Shown here: in pieces, positions 1-7,770 of the stretch
How the letters are laid out: each line of letters starts with the position of its first letter
Position numbering within the stretch: position 1 is the stretch's first letter
NCBI GenBank assembly: GCA_035316325.1
Contig: DATHJB010000123.1
Span: 1 to 36,949, forward strand
From: Acidimicrobiales bacterium
Lineage (GTDB): Bacteria; Actinomycetota; Acidimicrobiia; Acidimicrobiales; VFJN01
Reading direction: 5' to 3'
Length of the DNA stretch: 36,949 nucleotides
The notes under the pieces: generated by a model
Seen by the model: the letters and a program-made list of their open reading frames with translations, nothing else
Databases searched by the model: none
Told to the model about the DNA's origin: nothing
Position numbers and translations under genes: made by a program

Positions 1-39
1 GGTGGGGAGCGAGCGAACGCTCGCCGAAGGGGGAGTTCC

Positions 40-1368
40 ATGACCGATGCACTCGACCGGTCTGTCGCGCCCGGGAACGAGCCGGAACCTGACGGAGCAG
101 CGCAGGTACCGGCGGCGAGCCCGCCGCCGGTGCCGTTACCGGCAAGCCGGCCGGAGCACTGGTTCCTCGCCGCGCTGCTGCTGGGAGCCGGCTTGATCCA
201 TGCCTCGATGGCGCCGTCGCATCTGGGGGAGGCGGCCGTGGAAGGCGCCGGCTTCGTGGCAGCGGCGTGGGCACAGCTGCTGCTCGCCGTCGCGGTGCTG
301 CTACGGCCGACACGTCGTGTGCTCGTCGCCGTGGTCGTCACGAGCGCGGCGTTGATCCTGGCCTGGGTGGTGAGCCGGACCGTCGGCCTGCCGTTCGGCG
401 AGGACTCGGGGCACGCGGCGACGGTGTCGCTCGTCGACGGGGTCTGCGTCGCCGTCGAGGCCGTGGCGTTGCTGCTGGCCGGGGGGCTGGCGCTGGGGGC
501 CGTGCCGGCGGTGCCTCGCATCCGGGGTGTGGCGATCGCCGGGGCGATCGGCGCCGTCGTGTTCGCGACCGCGGCGATCTCGTCACCGTCGGCTCGGGAC
601 CACGCCGCGGGCAGCCACGGCTCCGACGGTCACGGCGCCGCGGGACACGACGACGGCGCTGCCGCGGGTGGTGGTCATGGCCACGGCGCGGCAACAGAGG
701 GCGACGACCTGGGCTTCTCGGCCTTGTCGAACGGCCACCAGCACGAGAACGGCGTCGAGCCGATGACCAGTGAGGACACCGTGTCGTTGGCCAAGCAGCT
801 GGCGGTGACCGCGGAACTGGTGGAGAAGTACCCGACCATCGCCGCCGCCGAGGCCGCCGGCTGGCGGCGGGCGGGGCCGTTCTCGCCCGGCCTGGGCACC
901 CACTACGGGGCACCCGACTACCACCTCAACCCGGACGGGACGATGGACACGCGGGAGGACCTGCTCTCACCGATGCTGGTGTTCGACGGCCTCGGCCCCG
1001 ACGCCAAGATCGCCGGCTTCATGTACCTGGCCTACGGCACCGAGGCCGAGCCCGAGGGCTTCTCCGGCCCCAACGACCACTGGCACTACCACGAGAAGGT
1101 CTGCATCGTGAGCAGCGCCGATGGCGGCATCGACACCCCGTTCGGCGCGGATCTCGAGGGAGTGACCGAGCAGATGTGCACCGAGGCCGGGGGAGCGTTC
1201 ATCGACTTCACCGGCTACATGGTCCATGTGTGGAACGTGCCTGGCTACGAGTCGCCGAACGGGATGTTCACCGAGCTCAACCCGGCGATCAGCTGCCCCG
1301 ACGGCAGCTACTACCGCATCCCCACCGAGGAGTTGGGCACCAAGAAGTCGGTCTGCAAGAACGCCTGA
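40..1368 (+). CDS. Membrane protein with His-rich segment and conserved C-terminal domain, function unknown
   Basis: 442 aa. I do not recognise a named family. A Pro/Ala-rich N-terminus (about 1-38) is followed by five likely membrane helices (about 41-58, 66-88, 93-112, 130-155, 163-181). Residues 188-235 carry many His with Gly, Ala and Asp (HGSDGHG, HGHG, GHQHE), which looks like a metal-binding tether. The C-terminal domain (about 242-442) is soluble and likely extracytoplasmic. It contains HWHYHEKVC (347-355) and several later Cys, so it may bind a metal or form disulfides. The ATG at 40 follows a strong GGGGGAG ribosome site at about 30-36. The gene is convergent with a TetR-like gene, with a strong hairpin between them. 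The coding call is firm; a metal-related role is inference from the His content alone. Confidence 0.85.
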   Translation: MTDALDRSVAPGNEPEPDGAAQVPAASPPPVPLPASRPEHWFLAALLLGAGLIHASMAPSHLGEAAVEGAGFVAAAWAQLLLAVAVLLRPTRRVLVAVVVTSAALILAWVVSRTVGLPFGEDSGHAATVSLVDGVCVAVEAVALLLAGGLALGAVPAVPRIRGVAIAGAIGAVVFATAAISSPSARDHAAGSHGSDGHGAAGHDDGAAAGGGHGHGAATEGDDLGFSALSNGHQHENGVEPMTSEDTVSLAKQLAVTAELVEKYPTIAAAEAAGWRRAGPFSPGLGTHYGAPDYHLNPDGTMDTREDLLSPMLVFDGLGPDAKIAGFMYLAYGTEAEPEGFSGPNDHWHYHEKVCIVSSADGGIDTPFGADLEGVTEQMCTEAGGAFIDFTGYMVHVWNVPGYESPNGMFTELNPAISCPDGSYYRIPTEELGTKKSVCKNA

Positions 1369-1393
1369 CCGGCGTCCCCCGCCCGGGGAACGC

Positions 1394-1432
1394 GCGCGGC
1401 GACGAGTGGCGGCATGCTGCTCGTCGCCGCGC
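1394..1432. terminator. Hairpin between convergent genes, likely bidirectional terminator
   Basis: Bases 1394-1406 and 1420-1432 are perfect reverse complements (13-bp stem, GC-rich). The 13-base loop contains GCATGC. It lies between the stop of the membrane protein (1368) and the stop of the minus-strand TetR-like gene (1463). There is no clear T-run on either side, so it is not a textbook intrinsic terminator. U-tract-poor hairpins are common in high-GC actinobacteria. Confidence 0.6.
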
Positions 1433-1462
1433 TGTCGTCATGCGGACGTCGACGGATACGGC

Positions 1463-2056
1463 TCATCCGTCACCGTCCTCTCGGGTTGACCGATCGCGGC
1501 GCGCCGGTGCGGTCATGGCGGCGGTTGCCATGTCGAGGAGGTTGTCGAGCCAGCGGTCGAAGGGCAGGGCGGCGCGGACCGGGGTGCCCGGCGGCGCATC
1601 CTCCAGGCGGGCGCGATCGGCGCTGAGGTGTTGGCACGCCATGATCACCGCCAGGAGCCGCTCGGTGGCGAGCTCCGGTTCCATGGTCTGGCTGAGCTGG
1701 GCGAGCAGCGCGGTGCCGATCACGCGGGAGACGCCGGGGGCGTGGTCGGCCATGGCGCTGAGGAGGATCTCCGGTCGCCGCATCTCGTCGGCGGAGACCC
1801 TCACCCAGGCGCGTGCCGAGGGGCCGTGGCGGATGTACTCGGCGATCGGCCGGACCATGGCTTCGACGAGCGCGGCGAGGTCGTCCTGGCGCCCTTCGGC
1901 GATCAACGCCGCATAGATGCCCTCCTGGAGCTGGGCGACCCGGGGCATGTGCCGCTGCGTGAGAGCGAGGCGGAGGCCGTCGCGGTCACCGAAGTGGAAC
2001 TGCAGGGCCGAGCGGTTGCGTTGCGCAGCGGCCTCGCGGATCTGCCCGAGCGACAC
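1463..2056 (-). CDS. TetR-family regulator with a missing or broken 5' end
   Basis: From the GTG at 2056 the frame encodes 197 aa, starting inside the DNA-binding domain (SLGQIREAAAQRNRSALQFHFGDRDGL) and followed by an alpha-helical ligand-binding region. The first HTH helix lies upstream in the same frame: codons 2057-2200 read ...TRERLLDAAERLWAERGVDG, the expected TetR N-terminus. That stretch has no ATG, GTG or TTG. A TAG at 2201-2203 closes it. An in-frame TTG at 2216-2218 lies only five codons before this TAG. So the native start is lost, a nonsense or indel change has occurred, an unusual start is used, or the sequence has an error. From GTG 2056 the product would lack part of the HTH and probably not bind DNA. 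It is divergent from the ABC operon, its most likely target if functional. Confidence 0.7.
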   Translation of the reverse strand: MSLGQIREAAAQRNRSALQFHFGDRDGLRLALTQRHMPRVAQLQEGIYAALIAEGRQDDLAALVEAMVRPIAEYIRHGPSARAWVRVSADEMRRPEILLSAMADHAPGVSRVIGTALLAQLSQTMEPELATERLLAVIMACQHLSADRARLEDAPPGTPVRAALPFDRWLDNLLDMATAAMTAPARRDRSTREDGDG

Positions 2057-2226
2057 GCCGTCGACGCCACGCTCGGCCCACAGGCGCTCGGCGGCGTCGA
2101 GCAGCCGCTCGCGCGTGCGCCCGCCCCGCGCGGTGCCGGCCCGAGGCGGCGATGTCGCCGAGGGTGTCGAGGGACTGCTGTTGGTGGTCGCCTCGTGAAG
2201 CTAAGTCGTCCCGCTCAACGTTTCAA

Positions 2227-2256
2227 GACATACGGATTAGTTGGACTGGGTGTCGA
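2227..2256 (-). promoter_or_regulatory. Possible promoter for the minus-strand TetR-like gene
   Basis: On the minus strand, TCGACA (forward 2251-2256) is followed after 18 bases by TATGTC (forward 2227-2232). The -35 is a good match and the -10 is weak. A start near 2220 would fit a coding start around 2200-2218, upstream of the first usable GTG. The 2057-2407 stretch otherwise holds the orphan N-terminal TetR codons, this candidate, and the ABC-operon promoter and operator. Confidence 0.3.
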
Positions 2257-2288
2257 CGAGGTGGTCGCCGCTCACGCCCAACACTCCA

Positions 2289-2318
2289 TTGACAGGCTGA
2301 CTGGTCACTGGATACCTT
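2289..2318 (+). promoter_or_regulatory. Promoter for the ABC transporter operon
   Basis: A perfect -35 TTGACA (2289-2294) is followed after 17-18 bases by ATACCT (2312-2317) or TACCTT (2313-2318). It lies about 90 bases before the first permease start at 2408, in the right orientation. The -10 overlaps a palindrome at 2308-2324, so repression by a DNA-binding protein is expected. Confidence 0.55.
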
Positions 2319-2324
2319 GTCCAG
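2308..2324. promoter_or_regulatory. Candidate operator palindrome over the -10 of the ABC operon
   Basis: CTGGATACCTTGTCCAG is a 17-base imperfect palindrome: CTGGA/TCCAG arms plus an inner A/T pair, 6 of 8 pairs matching. Length and symmetry fit a TetR-type operator. It covers the -10 region of the promoter at 2289-2318. The divergent TetR-like gene is the obvious candidate binder, but that gene appears damaged. It does not match the motif shared by the sites near 8979, 10770, 11697 and 17110. Confidence 0.5.
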
Positions 2325-2407
2325 CAATTGGTCGAAGGCGAGAGGGCGGTCTCGCTCAGGTCGATCGACACAGGTGAGCGTGCCGGCCATTTCCGTGGGG
2401 GACCAGG

Positions 2408-3352
2408 TTGCCCAAGTTCGTACTTCGTCGACTCGTGCAGGTGCTGCCGGTGCTCCTGCTCGTGTCGTTCGCGACGATGGTCCTGATCGACCTCGTCCCG
2501 GGCGACCCGGTGAGGTCGATCCTCGGCGAGTCGGCGACGCCGGAGCAGGTGCTGGCCAAGCGGGCACAGCTCGGGCTGGACCAATCGGTGGTCGGCCGTT
2601 ACGTCGACTGGCTCGGCAACGCGCTCCACGGTGACTTCGGGACGTCGCTGCAGGGCAACCAGGACGTCGGCGGGGCGATCTCGCAACGGCTGCCCGTGAC
2701 CCTCGAGCTCGCGGTGCTCGCGGCTCTCATCGCCCTGCTCCTCGCCCTGCCGAGCGGCATGTACGCGGCCTACCGCCGGGGCGGCTGGTTCGACCGGGCC
2801 ACCGAGGCCGTGTCCTCGGCGCTGGTGTCGCTCCCCCCGTTCCTGACCGCGACGATCTTCGTGTTCTTCCTGGCCGTCAACGCGCAGGTGCTGCCGGTGA
2901 CCGGTTGGGTGCCGCTCAGCCAGGACCCCGGGGAGAACCTGCGGCATGCGATCCTGCCCGCCCTGGCGCTCGCGCTCCCGGAGGCCGCCGTGTGGATGCG
3001 GCTGCTCCGAGCCGACATGGTGGCCACGCTCCAGGAGCCCTACGTCCTCGCGGCGGTGGCGAAGGGCATGCGGCCGACCAACGTCGTCGTGCGCCAGGCC
3101 CTCCGTCCCTCGGCCATCTCGCTCGTCACCGTGGCCGGGCTCAGCCTCGGCCGGCTCGTCGGCGGCTCGATCGTCGTCGAGTTCATGTTCGCCCTCCCCG
3201 GGCTGGGCAACCTGATGATCGAATCGGTCATCCGGCACGACATCGTGATGGTCCAGGGCCTCGTCTTCGTCGTCGCCGTCGCCTACGTCGTCATCAACCT
3301 CGCCGTCGACGTCGCCGTGGCCTACCTCGACCCGCGGGTCCGTCAGGGCTGA
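2408..3352 (+). CDS. ABC transporter permease, DppB/OppB type
   Basis: 314 aa inner-membrane permease of the peptide/nickel/opine importer family. The N-terminal helix (about 5-28) leads into the family motif around VPGDPV (30-35) and GDFGTS (75-80). Further helices follow at about 100-120, 143-165, 180-195, 236-260 and 284-305. The EAA loop that contacts the ATPases is at about 212-235 (YVLAAVAKGMRPTNVVVRQ). The TTG at 2408 is preferred because it begins the conserved MPKFVLRRL start and has a GGGGG ribosome site at about 2396-2400. It is the first gene of an operon, and its stop overlaps the next ATG (TGATG). Substrate is unknown; dipeptides, oligopeptides or similar amide solutes are typical. 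Confidence 0.93.
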   Translation: MPKFVLRRLVQVLPVLLLVSFATMVLIDLVPGDPVRSILGESATPEQVLAKRAQLGLDQSVVGRYVDWLGNALHGDFGTSLQGNQDVGGAISQRLPVTLELAVLAALIALLLALPSGMYAAYRRGGWFDRATEAVSSALVSLPPFLTATIFVFFLAVNAQVLPVTGWVPLSQDPGENLRHAILPALALALPEAAVWMRLLRADMVATLQEPYVLAAVAKGMRPTNVVVRQALRPSAISLVTVAGLSLGRLVGGSIVVEFMFALPGLGNLMIESVIRHDIVMVQGLVFVVAVAYVVINLAVDVAVAYLDPRVRQG

Positions 3353-4290
3353 TGGCCGTGGCGCAGGTCTCCCGGGCCGCCGTGAGCGACGATCAGGTCG
3401 TCGCGGACGGTGTCGCTCCCGACCCGTCGGCGCCGACGTCGCCGCCCGGAGCGGGCCGTCGGCGGCGTTCGCGGCGCCTGGGCCTGTGGCTGGCGGTGAC
3501 CTGGCTGGTGGTGATCGTCCTCGCCGCCCTCCTCGCCGACCTGCTGCCGCTCAAGTCCTACAGCGAGCTCACCGGCGTCGCGGCGCAACGTCCCGGCTTC
3601 CGGGGCGAGCTCCTCGGCACCGACCTCCTGGGGCGGAGCATGCTCTCCCGGGTCGTCTACGGGGCCCGGGCGTCCCTCGCCGTCTCGTTGGGGGCCGTCC
3701 TCATCGGGGCGGTGGTCGGCGGGCTCGTCGGCCTGGTGGCCGGGTTCTACCGGGGCGGGTTCGACCACGTGGTGACGACTCTCGTGAACAGCGTCCTCGC
3801 GTTCCCACCGCTCGTGTTCCTGATGGCCATAGCGGCGACGGTCGGTGCGAACCTCGTCAGCCTGGTCATCGGGCTGGCCGTGCTCACGATCCCGACGTTC
3901 ACCCGTCTCGCTCGGGCGAACTCCTCGACCTTCGCCGAGCGCGAGTTCGTCCTGGCGGCGCGCTCGATGGGCGTGCGCAACCCGCGGATCCTGCTCCGTG
4001 AGGTGCTGCCGAACGTGGTGCCCGTGCTCCTCTCCTACATGTCGCTGCTGCTCGCGGTCCTGATCATCGCCGAGGGCTCGCTGAGCTTCCTGGGGCTCGG
4101 CGTCCCTCCCCCGACGCCGAGCTGGGGCGGGATGATCGCCGCCGGCCGCCAGCACCTGGCCGACGCGCCCCACCTCGTCTTCGTCCCCGGTGTCGCCATG
4201 TTCCTCACGGTCTTCTCGCTGAACGTCGTCGGGGACCGGGTCCGCTCGCACTTCGACATCACCCCCACCACCACGGGGGGAACAGCATGA
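3352..4290 (+). CDS. ABC transporter permease, DppC/OppC type
   Basis: 312 aa. Partner permease of the gene before it. The cytoplasmic N-terminus (1-43) is long and ends in a basic patch (RRRRSRR). The first helix is at about 44-66, followed by the family motif GTDLLGRSMLSRVVYGARASL (about 89-109) and a block of helices. The EAA loop EREFVLAARSMGVRNPRILL precedes the last two helices. The ATG at 3352 shares one base with the upstream stop, so translation is coupled. A much longer upstream reading of the same frame is not coding. The C-terminus overlaps the next ATPase start by four bases. Confidence 0.93.
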   Translation: MAVAQVSRAAVSDDQVVADGVAPDPSAPTSPPGAGRRRRSRRLGLWLAVTWLVVIVLAALLADLLPLKSYSELTGVAAQRPGFRGELLGTDLLGRSMLSRVVYGARASLAVSLGAVLIGAVVGGLVGLVAGFYRGGFDHVVTTLVNSVLAFPPLVFLMAIAATVGANLVSLVIGLAVLTIPTFTRLARANSSTFAEREFVLAARSMGVRNPRILLREVLPNVVPVLLSYMSLLLAVLIIAEGSLSFLGLGVPPPTPSWGGMIAAGRQHLADAPHLVFVPGVAMFLTVFSLNVVGDRVRSHFDITPTTTGGTA

Positions 4291-5432
4291 GCACCAGCGA
4301 CGCCCTGCCGACGGGGGAGCCGGGCGTCGGCGACGGTGCTCCGCTGCTGGACGTCCGTGACCTGCGGACCGCCTTCGACGCCGGTGGCGGCTCGACGGTC
4401 CGCGCCGTCGACGGCGTGTCCCTCACGCTGGAGCGTGGTCGCACGCTTGGCGTCGTGGGGGAATCGGGCTCGGGCAAGACGGTGCTCTCCCGCTCGATCA
4501 TGCACCTCTTCGCCGATCAGGCCGGTGTCACGACCGAGGGCGAGATCTGGTTCGACGGGCGGGACCTGCGCGCGCTGCGCCGCCCGGATCTGCGCGACGT
4601 GTGGGGCAAGGAGATCGCGATGGTCTTCCAGGACCCGATGACCTCGCTCAACCCCGTGCGCCGGGTCGGCGTCACCCTGTCGGAGGCGATGCGCCGTCAC
4701 CTCGGGCTCTCGCGGTCGGCCGCGGCCGCCCGGGCCGTGTCCCTGCTCGAGGAGGTCGGGATCCCCTCGCCGCAACATCAGATGCGCGCCTACCCGCACC
4801 AGCTGTCGGGCGGCATGCGCCAGCGGGTGATGATCGCCTCGGCGCTGAGCTGCGGGCCGAAGCTCCTGGTCGCCGACGAGCCGACGACCGCGCTGGACGT
4901 CACCGTGCAGGCCCAGATCCTGGACCTCATCGACCGCGAGCAGCGCGAGCGGTTCATGGCCGTGATCCTCATCACCCACGACCTCAGCATCGTCGCCTCA
5001 CGGGCCGATGCGGTGGCCGTGATGTACGCCGGCGAGGTCGTCGAGCACGCCGCGGCCGACTCGCTGTTCTCCCGGACCCGGCACCCGTACACCGAGGCGC
5101 TGGTCCAGGCGATCCCCCGGGTGGAGGACGAGCCCCACCAGCGACTGTTCAACATCCCGGGCATGCCTCCGCAGCTCGCCGCGCCGCCGACCGGATGTCG
5201 GTTCGCCGACCGCTGTCGGTACGCCCAGGACCGGTGCGTGGACGAGCACCCGCCGGTCGACTCGGACGCCCAGGCGGATGGCCACGTCGCCCGCTGCTTC
5301 TACCCCGTGGGCTCCGACGAGGGTCGAGAGGCGTTGGAGCGCAACGCCGCCCGGGGCGCCAACGCCGTCGGCACGCCGGTGCAGCTCGTCGCGAAGCGGC
5401 CCAGCCGGCCCCGGTCGAAGGAGGCCGTCTGA
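4287..5432 (+). CDS. ABC transporter ATP-binding protein, DppD/OppD type
   Basis: 381 aa cytoplasmic ATPase that powers the importer. Walker A GESGSGKT (58-65), Q-loop FQDP (114-117), signature LSGGMRQR (173-180), Walker B LLVADEPT (193-200) and switch His231 are all intact. The C-terminal oligopeptide-transporter extension contains [15 protein letters not shown] and a four-Cys cluster ([14 protein letters not shown] plus a later Cys), typical of the DppD/OppD branch and often linked to an Fe-S cluster. The ATG overlaps the preceding gene (ATGA). The 40-residue tail after the Cys motif is longer than usual. Confidence 0.93.
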   Translation: MSTSDALPTGEPGVGDGAPLLDVRDLRTAFDAGGGSTVRAVDGVSLTLERGRTLGVVGESGSGKTVLSRSIMHLFADQAGVTTEGEIWFDGRDLRALRRPDLRDVWGKEIAMVFQDPMTSLNPVRRVGVTLSEAMRRHLGLSRSAAAARAVSLLEEVGIPSPQHQMRAYPHQLSGGMRQRVMIASALSCGPKLLVADEPTTALDVTVQAQILDLIDREQRERFMAVILITHDLSIVASRADAVAVMYAGEVVEHAAADSLFSRTRHPYTEALVQAIPRVEDEPHQRLFNIPGMPPQLAAPPTGCRFADRCRYAQDRCVDEHPPVDSDAQADGHVARCFYPVGSDEGREALERNAARGANAVGTPVQLVAKRPSRPRSKEAV

Positions 5433-6487
5433 TGGCGGGCATCGGGGCCGACCACATGCGCGACGCCGACGACGTGGTCCTGGCGGTCGAGGACGTCGTC
5501 GTCGACCACGGCAGCTCGGCCCGCCGGCGGCGAGCCGTCAACGGCATCAGCCTCGACCTGCTGCGCCAGGAGTCCGTGGGCGTCGTCGGTGAGTCCGGTT
5601 GCGGGAAGTCGAGCCTCGCCAAGGCGATCATGCAGCTGCCACCCCCGACCGCAGGCGCGGTCCGGCTCGAGGGCGTCGACCTCACCCGGCAGCGGGGGGA
5701 AGCGCTCCGGTCGAGCCGGCGCCGGATCCAGATGATCTTCCAGGACCCGATCGCGTCGCTCAACCCCCGGCGCCGCATCCGCGACATCGTCGCCGAAGGC
5801 GCCGCGGCCTGGACGGCTCGTGGGGAGCGGTCCGGCCTGCGCGACCGCGTCGACGACCTGCTGCGCAGCGTCGGGCTCGACGCCGACGCGGTGGGCGATC
5901 GCCGTCCGCGTGAGTTCTCGGGCGGCCAGTGCCAGCGGGTCGCCATCGCCCGGGCCCTGATGCTGCAGCCCGACGTCCTGATCGCCGACGAACCGGTCTC
6001 TGCCCTCGACGTGTCGGTCCAGGCCCAGATCCTGAACCTGCTGGACGACCTCAAGCGCGAGTTCGAGCTGGCGATGATCTTCATCTCCCACGACCTGGCC
6101 GTGATCAAGAACGTGAGCGACCGGGTGGTCGTGGTCTACGCCGGGCGGGTGTGCGAGGTGGGCGACGTGGCCTCGATCTTCGATCGACCTGCGCACCCGT
6201 ACACGAAGCTCCTGCTGCGCTCCATCCCCGTCATGGACACCGGCCGGCGCCACGCCCCCACGGGCAATGGCGCCGCGGCGCCGGCGGCGCCATCGGCCGA
6301 CGTCATCCAGCGGGGGGTCGAGCTGGTGCGGGCCGACGAGACCGGCTGCCCGTTCCGGACCCGCTGCCCGCGGGCGGTCGAGCGGTGCGCCGTCGAGGTG
6401 CCCGAGATCCGGCAGGTGTCGCGGGACCACTTCGTCGCGTGCCACGAGGCCGACGTCGATGAGCCCGCGGGACGCGGGCCGGCCTGA
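5432..6487 (+). CDS. ABC transporter ATP-binding protein, DppF/OppF type
   Basis: 351 aa. Second ATPase of the importer. Walker A GESGCGKS (53-60), Q-loop FQDP (103-106), signature FSGGQCQR (162-169), Walker B VLIADEP (182-188) and His220 are present. The Cys at signature position 167 is unusual; Gln-Arg positions are kept. The C-terminal HPY extension (AHPYTKLLLRSIP) and the Cys cluster CPFRTRCPRAVERC match the DppF/OppF branch. The ATG at 5432 overlaps the upstream stop by one base. With the two permeases and DppD-like ATPase this gives a complete importer core; no binding protein is adjacent. The best candidate partner is the lipoprotein at 17183. Confidence 0.93.
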   Translation: MAGIGADHMRDADDVVLAVEDVVVDHGSSARRRRAVNGISLDLLRQESVGVVGESGCGKSSLAKAIMQLPPPTAGAVRLEGVDLTRQRGEALRSSRRRIQMIFQDPIASLNPRRRIRDIVAEGAAAWTARGERSGLRDRVDDLLRSVGLDADAVGDRRPREFSGGQCQRVAIARALMLQPDVLIADEPVSALDVSVQAQILNLLDDLKREFELAMIFISHDLAVIKNVSDRVVVVYAGRVCEVGDVASIFDRPAHPYTKLLLRSIPVMDTGRRHAPTGNGAAAPAAPSADVIQRGVELVRADETGCPFRTRCPRAVERCAVEVPEIRQVSRDHFVACHEADVDEPAGRGPA

Positions 6488-6504
6488 CGGAAGGGATTGC
6501 ATCC

Positions 6505-7749
6505 TTGAAGTTCCACTGGTTCCACCTCATGCCGTACCCGGACCTGCCGGAGGACTTCCGCGACCGGTACCGGGGGGTCTGGGTCGACGTGCCGGCGCAC
6601 GAGCTCTACGACCCCGTGCGCGGTCACGCCCTGTACCACGAGTACCTGGACGAGCTGGAATACGCCGACGAGGTCGGCTTCGACGGCATCTGCGTCAACG
6701 AGCACCACCAGAACGCGTACGGCCTGATGCCGTCGCCGAACCTGATGGCGGCGACCCTGGCCCGGCGGACCCAGCGGTCGAAGCTCGTGATCATGGGGAA
6801 CTCCGTGGCGTTGTACAACCCGCCCACGCGGATCGCCGAGGAGATGGCGATGCTCGACGTGCTGTCCGGAGGGCGGGTGGTGGCCGGGTTCCCGGTGGGG
6901 ACGCCGATGGACACGGCGTACTGCTACGGCCAGAACCCGGTCACCCTCCGGGAGAAGTACCAGGAGGGAGTGGGCCTGATCCTCCGCGCCTGGACGGAGC
7001 GCGAGCCCTTCGCGTTCAACGGGCGCTACACCCAGCTGCGCTACGTCAACCCGTGGCCCCGTCCGATCCAGCAGCCGCACCCGCCGGTCTGGATCCCCGG
7101 AGGGGGAAGCGTCGAGACCTGGGACTGGTGCGTCGAGAACGACTTCCTCTACGCCCACCTCTCCTACAACGGCTACCTCAGGGGCCGGGCGACCATGGAG
7201 GGCTACTGGGAGTCGGTCGAGAAGGCCGGCGCCGAGGTGAACCCGTTCCGGGCCGGCTTCCTCCAGTTCGTGGGCATCGCCGACAGCGACGCCGAGGCCG
7301 AGCGGCTCTATGCCGAGCCCGCGCTGTACTTCTACAACCGCTGCCTCCACCTCTACCCCGGCTTCGCCAACCCCCCGGGCTACACCTCGCCTGCCACGGT
7401 GCGGCGGGGCATCGAGGGCCAGGTGCAGGCAGCTGCCAAGCAGAAGGCCGAGCTCACCTGGTCGGAGATCGTCGACAACGGCTACGTCGTCGCCGGCAGC
7501 GCCCAGACGGTCATCGACCGCCTCAACGATCTCGCCGACGTCATGCGGGTGGGCCACCTGATGGTGCTGTGCCAGTACGGGAACATGCGGCGCGAGGTCG
7601 TCATGGAGAACACGCGCCGGTTCGCCACCGAGGTCGCGCCCGCGCTCCGTCCCCGGTTCGAGGAGTACGAAGACCGCTGGTGGCCGACGCAGACCCTCGA
7701 GGCGCTCGCCGCGCCGCGGGCCGTCTCGTCGCCGGCGGTCACCGAGTAG
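6505..7749 (+). CDS. LLM-class flavin-dependent oxidoreductase
   Basis: 414 aa, bacterial-luciferase-like TIM barrel using FMN or F420. Visible family marks: N-terminal strand MKFHWFHLMPY, VNEHHQN (64-70) near the flavin, SPNLMAATLARRT (77-89), DVLSGGRVVAGFPVG (118-132), and QPHPPVWIPGGGS on the later strand. At 414 aa it is longer than the usual 300-360 because of a C-terminal extension. The TTG at 6505 is chosen for the ribosome site GGAAGGG at about 6489-6495 and the conserved first strand. It sits 17 bases after the ABC ATPase and 21 before an amidohydrolase, so it is probably co-transcribed with the importer. It may oxidise the imported solute; the substrate is unknown. Confidence 0.88.
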   Translation: MKFHWFHLMPYPDLPEDFRDRYRGVWVDVPAHELYDPVRGHALYHEYLDELEYADEVGFDGICVNEHHQNAYGLMPSPNLMAATLARRTQRSKLVIMGNSVALYNPPTRIAEEMAMLDVLSGGRVVAGFPVGTPMDTAYCYGQNPVTLREKYQEGVGLILRAWTEREPFAFNGRYTQLRYVNPWPRPIQQPHPPVWIPGGGSVETWDWCVENDFLYAHLSYNGYLRGRATMEGYWESVEKAGAEVNPFRAGFLQFVGIADSDAEAERLYAEPALYFYNRCLHLYPGFANPPGYTSPATVRRGIEGQVQAAAKQKAELTWSEIVDNGYVVAGSAQTVIDRLNDLADVMRVGHLMVLCQYGNMRREVVMENTRRFATEVAPALRPRFEEYEDRWWPTQTLEALAAPRAVSSPAVTE

Positions 7750-7770
7750 CGACCACAAGAGGAGAAATGC

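Noticed and set aside
10-23. Short inverted repeat CGAGCG-AA-CGCTCG at the window start
   Set aside because: Six-base arms with a two-base centre are easily found by chance in this composition; the upstream context is missing.
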